14,285 nt of DNA. It comes from CAYVOX01 sp964453035. GTDB taxonomy: Bacteria; Chloroflexota; Anaerolineae; Anaerolineales; Anaerolineaceae. The notes beneath the pieces are model-generated. The model was given only the letters and a program-made list of their open reading frames with translations. It did no database searches and was not told the DNA's origin. The translations under genes were made by a program, and so were the position numbers. Each line of letters opens with the position of its first letter. The stretch's first letter is position 1. Location of the stretch: positions 1-14,285 of the forward strand of contig CAYVOX010000082.1 of the NCBI GenBank assembly GCA_964453035.1. Direction: 5' to 3'. Positions 5,470 through 12,150 of the stretch are shown one piece after another.

Positions 5470-7539
5470 TTACTCTTTCTTGGCTTCCAGTTCTTTCAAC
5501 CGGGCAGCCACAATTTCCTGCGTGATGTGCGAGGGCACCACTTCGTAATGGTCAAACTCCATGCTGAAGTAGCCGCGCCCGCCGGTGAAGGAGCGCAGCT
5601 GGGTGGTGTAGCGCAGCATCTCAATCAGTGGCACGTGCACATTGATGGTGGAGTGCCCCTTTTCGCTTTCCATGCCCTGGACGCGCGCGCGGCGGGTGTT
5701 CATATCGCCAAGCACATCGCCCATGTTCGCTTCTGGAACCACAATCTTGACGTTCATGATGGGTTCGTACAGCACCGGGTTGGCATCCATGAAGGCCAGC
5801 TTGAAGGCTTCGCGCCCGGCGATTTCAAACGCCACGGGCTTTGAGTCCACCGGGTGTTCCTTGCCGTCAAAGACGGAGACTTTGACGCCAGAAATCGGGT
5901 AGCCTGCTAAAATGCCTTCTTTCATCACCGCCAGAACACCCTTCTGGATGGAAGAGCTGTAGCTCTGCGAGATGGCGCCGCCGAAAACATCCCAGGCGAA
6001 GTCGAAATCTTTGTCTGCCACCGGTTCAACCCGCAGGTGAACCTCACCAAACTGGCCGGAGCCGCCGGTTTGCTTCTTGTGGCGGTACATTGCCTGGCCT
6101 TTTTTGGTAATGGTCTCTTTGTAGGGCACCTTGGGCTCTTCGGTGGTGAGGCCGACCTGGAACTTGGTTTCGGCCCGGCGGATGGCTACATCAATGTGCT
6201 GATCGCCCATGCCTTGCAGCACAGTCTGAGAGGTTGCCGCTTCCATTGACCAGGTGAGGGTCATATCCTCTTCGCACAGGCGGGTGAGCGTTGGGCTGAT
6301 TTTGGTGGAATCGGCCTGTGTTTTGGGGAGGATGGCAACACGGTAGAGCGAGTTGGGGTAATGCGGCACGGGCAGGGTGAGGGGGTGCGCGCGGTCGCAG
6401 ACGGTGTTGGAGGTAGATGTTTCGGTGAGCTTTGGAACCACGCAGATATCTCCGGCGTGGACGGTCTTAACCGAAAGGGTCTCTTTGCCGCGCGGGATGC
6501 TGATGGTGCCCAGGCGCTCTTCGATGCTCTTGGTCTGGTTCCACACCCGGCTATCGGAGTTGAGCATGCCGGAATAAATGCGGAAGTAAGTCTGTTTGCC
6601 CACAAAGGGATCGGCGGTAGTCTTCCACACATAGGCTGCCAGCGGACCGTTATCAACGCAGGGCAAGGCTTCGGGGCCTTCTTTGCCCTCGGCTGTGGCG
6701 GGGGTAACATCCGCGGGGGAGGGGAACAGGTCAATTACAGCGTTCATCAATGCGGCAACGCCAATGCTCATCACCGCGGAAGAGACAAACACCGGCCTGA
6801 AGGTGCAGGTGCGCACGATGCTCTTGAGGCCGCGCAGGGTTTCTTCGGGGCTCAGGTCGCCGTTCTCAAAATAGCGTTCCATCAGCTCGTTGTCACTTTC
6901 AGCTGCAGCTTCGATGAGAGCTGTGCGGGCTTTTTCGGCGGCGGCTTTGAACTCGGCGGGGATTTCGCTGGCAGTTTTGCCATCGCCCTTGTAGGCTTTC
7001 ATCGTCAGAAGGTCAATCACGCCCTTGAAGTCGGCCTTCTCGCCCAGCGGAAGTTGCACGGGGATGAGGCGCACGTCGCTGAGTTCTTCCACGCTGGCAA
7101 GCGCCTTCTGAAAGTTGGCGTTATCGCGTTCCATTTTATTAATCACCACAAGCGAGGGAAGCTTGAATTCGCCGCAGTAGCGCAGGGCGATTTCCGTGCC
7201 CACTTCAGCGCCCGCAACCGAATCTACCAGGACGACGGCGCCATCCGCAACGCGTAAAGCGGAGATGACCTCGCCAACGAAATCGGTGTAACCGGGTGTA
7301 TCCAGCAGGTTGATTTTTACGTCCCTGTATTCCACTGGAATAACTGAGGTGTACAGCGAGATTTTGCGGCGCAGTTCTTCTTCGTCGAAATCAGAAACCG
7401 TTGTGCCGTCTTCGATCTTGCCGAGGCGGGTGGTGGCGCCAGAAAAGTGCAGGAATGCTTCAGCGAGCATGGTTTTACCGGCGCTGCTGTGCGAAACGAG
7501 TGCTACGTTTCGAATAAATGGAGTCGTGTATTCTTTCAT
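5470..7539 (-). CDS. EF-G-like translational GTPase (EF-G-2 type)
   Basis: At 689 residues the protein has the full EF-G length, with a G domain, the beta-barrel domain II, domain IV (GGSGQFGEVHLRVEP and FEIAGREAFKLAF regions) and domain V. The G motifs deviate from canonical EF-G: G1 is SHSSAGKT (16-23) instead of GHVDHGKT, G3 is DTPGYTDF (80-87) with Tyr84 where EF-G has the catalytic His, and G4 is NKME (134-137) instead of NKMD. The DTPGY form is typical of the EF-G-2 (FusA2) subfamily, whose role is unclear and which is usually an additional copy next to a true fusA. The ATG at 7539 was chosen because AAGGA lies seven bases upstream; a TTG two codons earlier is less likely. The gene is monocistronic, with a good promoter and terminator, rather than in a str operon. 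Confidence 0.9.
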   Translation of the reverse strand: MKEYTTPFIRNVALVSHSSAGKTMLAEAFLHFSGATTRLGKIEDGTTVSDFDEEELRRKISLYTSVIPVEYRDVKINLLDTPGYTDFVGEVISALRVADGAVVLVDSVAGAEVGTEIALRYCGEFKLPSLVVINKMERDNANFQKALASVEELSDVRLIPVQLPLGEKADFKGVIDLLTMKAYKGDGKTASEIPAEFKAAAEKARTALIEAAAESDNELMERYFENGDLSPEETLRGLKSIVRTCTFRPVFVSSAVMSIGVAALMNAVIDLFPSPADVTPATAEGKEGPEALPCVDNGPLAAYVWKTTADPFVGKQTYFRIYSGMLNSDSRVWNQTKSIEERLGTISIPRGKETLSVKTVHAGDICVVPKLTETSTSNTVCDRAHPLTLPVPHYPNSLYRVAILPKTQADSTKISPTLTRLCEEDMTLTWSMEAATSQTVLQGMGDQHIDVAIRRAETKFQVGLTTEEPKVPYKETITKKGQAMYRHKKQTGGSGQFGEVHLRVEPVADKDFDFAWDVFGGAISQSYSSSIQKGVLAVMKEGILAGYPISGVKVSVFDGKEHPVDSKPVAFEIAGREAFKLAFMDANPVLYEPIMNVKIVVPEANMGDVLGDMNTRRARVQGMESEKGHSTINVHVPLIEMLRYTTQLRSFTGGRGYFSMEFDHYEVVPSHITQEIVAARLKELEAKKE

Positions 7540-7584
7540 GAACAAATCCTTTTGCTTCGAGCTTAGTTTTTATCCAGAACTACC

Positions 7585-7613
7585 ATTTTAAGGTAAGAAG
7601 GCATTCTTGTCCA
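7585..7613 (-). promoter_or_regulatory. promoter of the EF-G-like gene
   Basis: On the minus strand there is TGGACA (7613-7608), a 17-bp spacer and TAAAAT (7590-7585), each five of six matches to consensus. The start near 7578 gives a leader of about 39 nt carrying AAGGA before the ATG. Confidence 0.75.
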
Positions 7614-7664
7614 GATTCAATTGAAGAAGCGGGGTTGAAGCGCAGATTTTTAACGGTTTTGGGG

Positions 7665-7670
7665 TAAACT
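7665..7670 (+). promoter_or_regulatory. -10 element implying a leaderless methyltransferase mRNA
   Basis: TAAACT ends seven bases before the A of the ATG at 7678, so transcription should start at or one base before the start codon. No Shine-Dalgarno precedes the ATG, and no good -35 is seen at the right distance. Confidence 0.4.
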
Positions 7671-7677
7671 TGGCGTA

Positions 7678-8253
7678 ATGTTGACCAACTGGCTGGCCTG
7701 GCTGCGTTATAACCTGTGGTATTTCCGCCACCCACCCTGGGATACGGGGCAAACTCCTCCCGAGGTGGTGCGATTCATCAGCACGCATGCGGCGGGCAGG
7801 GCGCTGGATTTGGGCTGCGGGAGCGGGACGAATGTGCTTAGCCTGGCGCGAGCCGGGTGGCAGGTAACCGGTGTGGATTTTGCCGTCAGGGCAGTGGCGC
7901 GGGCCCGACGGAAGCTGCTGGAGGCTGGGTTGCAGGCGGTCATCCTGCAGCGCGACGTGACCGACCTCGCTGACCTGGCACCAGGCTTTGATCTGGTTCT
8001 GGACATCGGGTGTTATCATGCGCTTTCGCCTGCCAAAAAAGCGCAGTACGAATCTAACCTGAGGCGTTTGCTGGCCCCTGAGGGCCGGTTTTTGCTTTAC
8101 GGCAAGCTGCAGGAGGCAGACCGGTTGTTTGGGCTTGGCGATGAGGACGTCTCTCGGCTCTCTGGCTGGTTGCGCCTGGTGGAACGACAACAGGGAACAG
8201 ACCGCAGGCTGCGCCGCGCGCTGTGGCTTACGTTTCAAAATAATTGCCCCTGA
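7678..8253 (+). CDS. class I SAM-dependent methyltransferase
   Basis: The 191-aa protein has the Rossmann-type methyltransferase core: motif I LDLGCGSGTN (43-52), the acidic end of strand 2 in VTGVDFA (Asp67), and strand 4 in LVLDIGCYHAL (about 106-116). The N-terminal YFRHPPWDTGQTPPEV (about 15-30) resembles the lead-in of TehB/thiopurine-like small-molecule methyltransferases, where a PPWDxG motif precedes the core. The substrate cannot be read from sequence. It is divergent from the EF-G-like gene and convergent with the zinc-ribbon gene, so it forms its own transcription unit. Confidence 0.85.
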   Translation: MLTNWLAWLRYNLWYFRHPPWDTGQTPPEVVRFISTHAAGRALDLGCGSGTNVLSLARAGWQVTGVDFAVRAVARARRKLLEAGLQAVILQRDVTDLADLAPGFDLVLDIGCYHALSPAKKAQYESNLRRLLAPEGRFLLYGKLQEADRLFGLGDEDVSRLSGWLRLVERQQGTDRRLRRALWLTFQNNCP

Positions 8254-8285
8254 CTCATGAATTAAGCTGTTTGGCTGGAACGCAA

Positions 8286-8315
8286 TTCGAGCCGGTGCTG
8301 GTTGACCGGCTCGAA
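8286..8315 (+). terminator. hairpin between convergent methyltransferase and zinc-ribbon genes
   Basis: TTCGAGCCGG (8286-8295) pairs perfectly with CCGGCTCGAA (8306-8315). On the plus strand a T run (GTTTTTG) occurs only 13 nt later, and on the minus strand there is none, so it may act as a weak or bidirectional terminator between convergent genes. Confidence 0.5.
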
Positions 8316-8363
8316 ACAGAGGTGTTCGTTTTTGTGCGTTAAAAGGTGTGTCCGCGTGAAAGA

Positions 8364-8660
8364 TTACGGGTAAATCTCATCCAGCATCGGTTCGTAGAAG
8401 CAGCGGCAACCGTTCTTTTCGGAGCAGCCCTCAACCGGCAGGGTTGGGGCTTTATCTTTTTCGTAGGTGCCTTCCACTGCCTGGCAGGCAGGGCAGGCGT
8501 CAGCGGCGACGACCAGGCGCACGTTTTTCACCCGCGGGTTGGCGCGGAAGCGCTTGAGCGCCGTGGCGGTCGTCGAATACTCACACAGGTCGGCCTGGCA
8601 GGTGGGGCATACCAGGACGGAATCAGCAGATTGGGTTGAGCAGCGAGAACAGGTTTGCAC
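8364..8660 (-). CDS. small Cys-rich zinc-ribbon protein
   Basis: The 98-aa product starts at a GTG with GAGGG six bases upstream. An N-terminal zinc ribbon is formed by Cys4-x2-Cys7 and Cys18-x2-Cys21. After a basic helix-like segment (ALKRFRANPRVKNVRLVV) comes a second cluster, CPAC (56, 59), Cys79, Cys85 and Cys87 (GCRC), with the motif CPACQAVEGTY between. The C-terminal cluster could bind a second metal ion and is loosely reminiscent of Cys motifs at the C-termini of phage head-morphogenesis proteins, but that is only a resemblance. The function is unknown. No neighbours are co-transcribed. Confidence 0.75.
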   Translation of the reverse strand: MQTCSRCSTQSADSVLVCPTCQADLCEYSTTATALKRFRANPRVKNVRLVVAADACPACQAVEGTYEKDKAPTLPVEGCSEKNGCRCFYEPMLDEIYP

Positions 8661-8724
8661 AGGATTCCCTCGTTGGTTTTTCTTGATTTTACTACAATTT
8701 GCGGTACAGCCAGGCCAATCAGAT

Positions 8725-8757
8725 GCCTTTAAGCCTCAAAAAAGGGTGAGGTAAGGC
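8725..8757. repeat. imperfect inverted repeat between divergent genes
   Basis: GCCTT (8725-8729) and CCTCA (8734-8738) are mirrored by TGAGG (8747-8751) and AAGGC (8753-8757). It sits upstream of the TATAAT box of the B12/MeaB cluster and downstream of the region from which the zinc-ribbon gene must be transcribed, so an operator is possible. No factor can be named. Confidence 0.4.
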
Positions 8758-8782
8758 AGAGAGGCAAGGCTTCAATACGCGG

Positions 8783-8788
8783 TATAAT
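8783..8788 (+). promoter_or_regulatory. -10 box of the cobalamin-subunit / meaB cluster
   Basis: A perfect TATAAT lies 30 bp before the ATG at 8819. No TTGACA-like -35 is present at 17 bp (the bases are AGAGGC), so the promoter may need an activator or use a diverged -35. Confidence 0.55.
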
Positions 8789-8818
8789 TTAATAAGATAC
8801 TTAATCGCAGGAGTCCTT

Positions 8819-9229
8819 ATGACCGAACGCAAAATCCGTGTTTTGGTAGCCAAACCTGGCCTGGATGGTCACGACCGCGGTGCGAAGGTTGTGGCGCGCG
8901 CCCTGCGCGATGCAGGCATGGAAGTGATATACACCGGCCTGCGGCAAACGCCTGAGATGATTGCCGAAGCCGCCCTGCAGGAGGATGTGGATGCGGTGGG
9001 TTTATCCATCCTTTCCGGAGCGCATTTAGCCCTGCTGCCGCGCGTGCTGGAGCTGCTGCGCGCCAACGGGCAGGGCAATGTGAAGGTTTTTGTCGGCGGT
9101 ATTATCCCTGAAGAAGATGTACCCGCTCTTTTACAGATGGGCGTGATGGCCGTTTACGGACCCGGCACACCCAGTGCTAAATATGTATCGGAGATTCAGC
9201 AAGCCGTACTTGGAGCGCCCGCCAGCTGA
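8819..9229 (+). CDS. cobalamin-binding subunit of methylmalonyl-CoA-type mutase
   Basis: This 136-aa stand-alone B12-binding domain corresponds to the C-terminal domain of methylmalonyl-CoA mutase. The DxHxxG signature is intact (Asp16, His18, Gly21 in GLDGHDRGAKVV), where His18 would be the lower axial cobalt ligand. LSILSGAH (about 62-69) and VFVGGIIP (about 90-97) are the other cobalamin contacts. In split mutases it pairs with a separate catalytic TIM-barrel subunit that converts methylmalonyl-CoA to succinyl-CoA, or a related acyl-CoA; that subunit is not in this window. AGGAG lies five bases before the ATG. It overlaps the MeaB gene by one base (TGATG), which fits joint function. Confidence 0.9.
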   Translation: MTERKIRVLVAKPGLDGHDRGAKVVARALRDAGMEVIYTGLRQTPEMIAEAALQEDVDAVGLSILSGAHLALLPRVLELLRANGQGNVKVFVGGIIPEEDVPALLQMGVMAVYGPGTPSAKYVSEIQQAVLGAPAS

Positions 9230-10191
9230 TGAACCTCTCTGATGCGGTGCTTGCCGGCGAGCGCCTGGCCCTGGCGCGCCTGTTGACCCAGGTTGAAAAC
9301 GACACAACCGAGGGCAGGCAGGCACTGGATGCGCTCTTCCCGCACGCGGGCAAAGCCGCCCTGGTGGGCATCACCGGTTCGCCAGGCACGGGTAAGTCTT
9401 CGTTGGTCAACCAGCTGGCGCGATATTTCAGGCATCCCGCAGGTGGCAGCCTGGCGCGCAAGGTGGGCATCGTGGCGGTGGACCCCTCAAGCCCGTTCAC
9501 CGGTGGCGCGCTGCTTGGTGACCGCGTTCGCATGCGAGACCTGGCGGGCGACCCGGGCGTGTTTATCCGCTCGATGGCTTCGCGAGGGGCGTTGGGAGGG
9601 TTGGCTCGCCCCACCGCGGAGGTGGTACAGGTGCTGGATGCCGCCGGTTTTGATTTGATTTTGATTGAAACGGTGGGCGTGGGCCAGGATGAAGTGGAAA
9701 TTGCCCGCCTGGCGCACACCACCCTGGTGGTTGAAGCCCCCGGGCTCGGCGATGATATCCAGGCTATCAAGGCCGGCATCCTGGAGATTGCCGATATATT
9801 GGTGGTCAACAAGGCTGACCTGCCCGGCGCGGAAAACACCGAACGGGCGCTTAAAGCGATGCTGGAGATGGGCGCCGGGCGCAGGCGCAACGACTCGGCT
9901 GCCCCGGATGGCTGGCAGACGCCCGTTCTCAAAACGGTTGCCACCCTCGGCGAGGGCATCTCCGTACTGGCTGAGGCGATCATACAGCACGCACAATACC
10001 TTAGGACCTCTGGCGAGTGGCAGCGCCGCGAAGATGAGCGCCTGCGCCAGGAGCTGGATTTGCTGGTGCAGGAGCGGTTAGTAGCCCGCTGGCGGAGCGC
10101 ATTGGATGAAACCCGCTACCAGGCAGCCCTTGAGGGGCTTAAAAAACGTTCTCTCTCGCCTTTCCAGGCGGTTGACAGGTTGACGGAATAA
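9229..10191 (+). CDS. meaB: MeaB/ArgK-type G3E P-loop GTPase, mutase chaperone
   Basis: The 320-aa GTPase shows Walker A GSPGTGKSS (50-58), the DPSSPFTGGALLGDRVRM segment (85-102) typical of MeaB/ArgK, the ETVGVGQ switch (147-153) and NKAD (194-197). The C-terminal helical arm that mediates dimerisation in MeaB is present. MeaB proteins gate cofactor loading and protect adenosylcobalamin-dependent mutases from inactivation. Translational coupling to the cobalamin-binding subunit immediately upstream supports that role here. Older database names calling this family an arginine/ornithine transport kinase are misleading. Confidence 0.92.
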   Translation: MNLSDAVLAGERLALARLLTQVENDTTEGRQALDALFPHAGKAALVGITGSPGTGKSSLVNQLARYFRHPAGGSLARKVGIVAVDPSSPFTGGALLGDRVRMRDLAGDPGVFIRSMASRGALGGLARPTAEVVQVLDAAGFDLILIETVGVGQDEVEIARLAHTTLVVEAPGLGDDIQAIKAGILEIADILVVNKADLPGAENTERALKAMLEMGAGRRRNDSAAPDGWQTPVLKTVATLGEGISVLAEAIIQHAQYLRTSGEWQRREDERLRQELDLLVQERLVARWRSALDETRYQAALEGLKKRSLSPFQAVDRLTE

Positions 10192-10212
10192 ATTCAAATC
10201 ATAGGAGCAAGA

Positions 10213-11532
10213 ATGGAACGGACATCGATTGGCGAATTACGCACCAAGGTTGGCGAAACGGTAAAGATTCAGGGCTGGCTGCAAACGCTACGCGACCAGA
10301 AGAAGATGCAATTTCTGATTGTGCGCGACCGCACCGGCCTGGTGCAGGTGGCATTCTGGAAGGGCAACAGCACCGACCTGGCTGAGCAGATTTCCGGGTT
10401 AAACGTGGAATCGGCCCTGACGATTACTGGCAAGGTGGTCGATAACCCTGTGGTGAAGCTGGGCGGGTTGGAGATTCAACTTGATACGTTGGAAATCAAC
10501 GCCCTGGCGGAATCACCCGTTCCGTTTGACCCGTTTGCTGAGACGTTACCGATGGTGGATTACCGCATGGACTGGCGCTACATGGATTTGCGCCGCCCTG
10601 AAAGCCTGTTGATTTTCAAGGTGCAAACCACGGCAGAAGCTGCCATGCGCGAATACTGGCTGAAACACAATTTCATCGAAATTCATACCCCCAAGATCAT
10701 GGGCGCGCCCAGCGAAAGCGGCGCTGAGTTGTTTGTGCTGGAATATTTTGAGCGCAAGGCTTACCTGGCGCAATCCCCCCAGTTTTACAAACAGATGGGA
10801 ATGGCAGCCGGTTTTGAAAACGTTTTTGAGATTGGTCCCGTCTTCCGGGCTGACCCATCCTTCACTTCGCGCCACATGACGGAGTTTACCGGCGTGGACA
10901 TGGAAATGTCTTGGGTTGAGTCTCACGAGGATGTGATGGCTTTTCAGGAGCGCTGGCTGCAGTACGTTTACGGGCGCGTAAAGGAAGCTCACGGTGAGGA
11001 AATTCAGCAGCGTTTTGGCTACGAATTGGTGGTTCCCACGCTGCCCTTCCCGCGCATCCCCATGGCTGAAGCGGTAAAAATCCTCAAGGGTATGGATTAC
11101 ACCCTGCCGCCTGATAAGAAGGGTGATATTGACCCGGCGGGCGAGCGGTTGATTGGCAAATACGTCAAAGATACCTTCAACCATGATTTTGTCTTCCTCA
11201 CCGATTGGCCGATCAGCGTGCGCCCGTTCTATCACATGCGCTATGCTGACCAGCCCAATCTCACCAAGAGCTTTGACCTGCTGGCCAACGGGCTTGAGAT
11301 TACCACCGGCGCGCAGCGTGAGCACCGCGTTGAGGTGCTGGCGAAGCAGGCGCAGGAGAAGGGCTTGAGCCTCGAGCCAATTCAGTACTACCTGGATTTC
11401 TTCCGCTTTGGCTGCCCGCCCCACGGCGGCTTTGGATTGGGTCTTTCACGCCTGCTGATGGTGATGATGGGCGTGCAAAATATTCGCGAGACGGTTTACC
11501 TGTTCCGCGGGCCTAACCGGCTCAATCCTTAG
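10213..11532 (+). CDS. aspS: archaeal-type aspartyl-tRNA synthetase (aspartate--tRNA(Asp/Asn) ligase)
   Basis: The 439-aa class IIb synthetase has an N-terminal OB fold (about 1-100) and a catalytic core. It lacks the large insertion domain of bacterial AspRS, so it belongs to the archaeal/Thermus AspRS2 group. Landmarks are RYMDLRRPE (122-130), the substrate loop with AYLAQSPQFYKQM (about 183-195), motif 2 FRADPSFTSRH (211-221) and motif 3 GGFGLGLSRL (405-414, Arg413, with Ser412 where Glu is usual). The C-terminus is FRGPNRLNP. The sequence SFDLLANGLEITTGAQREHR favours AspRS over AsnRS. Whether it also charges tRNA-Asn is undecided: by alignment from memory the two anticodon-domain positions that separate the types carry Gln24 and Lys82. 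AGGAG lies five bases before the ATG, 21 nt after meaB. Confidence 0.88.
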   Translation: MERTSIGELRTKVGETVKIQGWLQTLRDQKKMQFLIVRDRTGLVQVAFWKGNSTDLAEQISGLNVESALTITGKVVDNPVVKLGGLEIQLDTLEINALAESPVPFDPFAETLPMVDYRMDWRYMDLRRPESLLIFKVQTTAEAAMREYWLKHNFIEIHTPKIMGAPSESGAELFVLEYFERKAYLAQSPQFYKQMGMAAGFENVFEIGPVFRADPSFTSRHMTEFTGVDMEMSWVESHEDVMAFQERWLQYVYGRVKEAHGEEIQQRFGYELVVPTLPFPRIPMAEAVKILKGMDYTLPPDKKGDIDPAGERLIGKYVKDTFNHDFVFLTDWPISVRPFYHMRYADQPNLTKSFDLLANGLEITTGAQREHRVEVLAKQAQEKGLSLEPIQYYLDFFRFGCPPHGGFGLGLSRLLMVMMGVQNIRETVYLFRGPNRLNP

Positions 11533-11559
11533 GCAATAAGGGGCTGTAAGGAGGCATGA

Positions 11560-12102
11560 ATGATTATCGGGAAACGCGTACGCCTGCGCGCGGCTGAACG
11601 CAGCGACCTGCCGCGCTTTGTGCAGTGGCTCAACGATCCGGAGGTGATCCCCGGGCTGCTCATCGTCACCCCACTTTCCTTTGCGCAAGAAGAGCTGTGG
11701 TTTAGCCGCGTTTTATCGGCTCCACCTGAAGAAGCTCCGATGGTGATTGAGGTATTCACCACGGACGGTTGGCTGCCGGTTGGCAATGTTGGCCTGCATA
11801 AGATAAGCTGGCGCGAGCGTGAAGCCGAGCTGGGTATTGTGATTGGCGAAAAAGAATACTGGAGCAAAGGCTACGGCGGCGATGCCATCCGCCTGGTGTT
11901 GGGGTATGGGTTTAACCAGCTCAACCTCAACCGTATCTTCCTGCGCGTGCATGCCGATAATACCCGCGCCATTCACTGTTATGAAAAGGTTGGTTTTGTT
12001 CACGAAGGGCGGCTGCGCCAGGCGCATTTTAAGGACGGCGCCTATGAGGACGTGCTGGTGATGGGCGTGCTGCGCTCTGAATGGAAAGGGAACGACGTTT
12101 AA
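11560..12102 (+). CDS. GNAT family N-acetyltransferase (RimJ/RimL-like)
   Basis: The 180-aa product has a complete GNAT fold: an N-terminal LRAAERSDLPRFVQWLNDPEV typical of the RimJ/RimL branch, the acetyl-CoA pyrophosphate loop in WSKGYGGDA (101-109), and the C-terminal DNTRAIHCYEKVGFVHEGRLR that forms the last strands. Substrates in this branch range from protein N-termini to amines and antibiotics, so none is assigned. AAGGAGG stands five bases before the ATG. The gene follows the AspRS stop by 27 nt and is probably co-transcribed. Confidence 0.88.
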   Translation: MIIGKRVRLRAAERSDLPRFVQWLNDPEVIPGLLIVTPLSFAQEELWFSRVLSAPPEEAPMVIEVFTTDGWLPVGNVGLHKISWREREAELGIVIGEKEYWSKGYGGDAIRLVLGYGFNQLNLNRIFLRVHADNTRAIHCYEKVGFVHEGRLRQAHFKDGAYEDVLVMGVLRSEWKGNDV

Positions 12103-12150
12103 CCGTGTTTTTGCCAGCGGTTAGACGAATTATCTAAAGAAGAGGTGACT

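Noticed and set aside
6361..7257. 298-aa plus-strand frame opposite the EF-G-like gene
   Set aside because: It lies wholly inside a conserved GTPase gene on the other strand, with no independent signals.
7588..8238. 216-aa minus-strand frame opposite the methyltransferase
   Set aside because: The plus strand encodes clear methyltransferase motifs, whereas the minus frame is Gln/Pro/Arg-rich without a recognisable domain.
9177..9983. 268-aa minus-strand frame opposite meaB
   Set aside because: It is a Ser/Arg/Ala-rich shadow of the MeaB coding region.
10546..11424. 292-aa minus-strand frame opposite aspS
   Set aside because: It is antisense to a complete synthetase with all class II motifs and has no start signals.
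12111..12139. Promoter in front of prs (TTGCCA with a TATCTA or CTAAAG -10)
   Set aside because: The good -10-like box is 14 bp from the -35-like box, and at 17 bp spacing the hexamer is poor.
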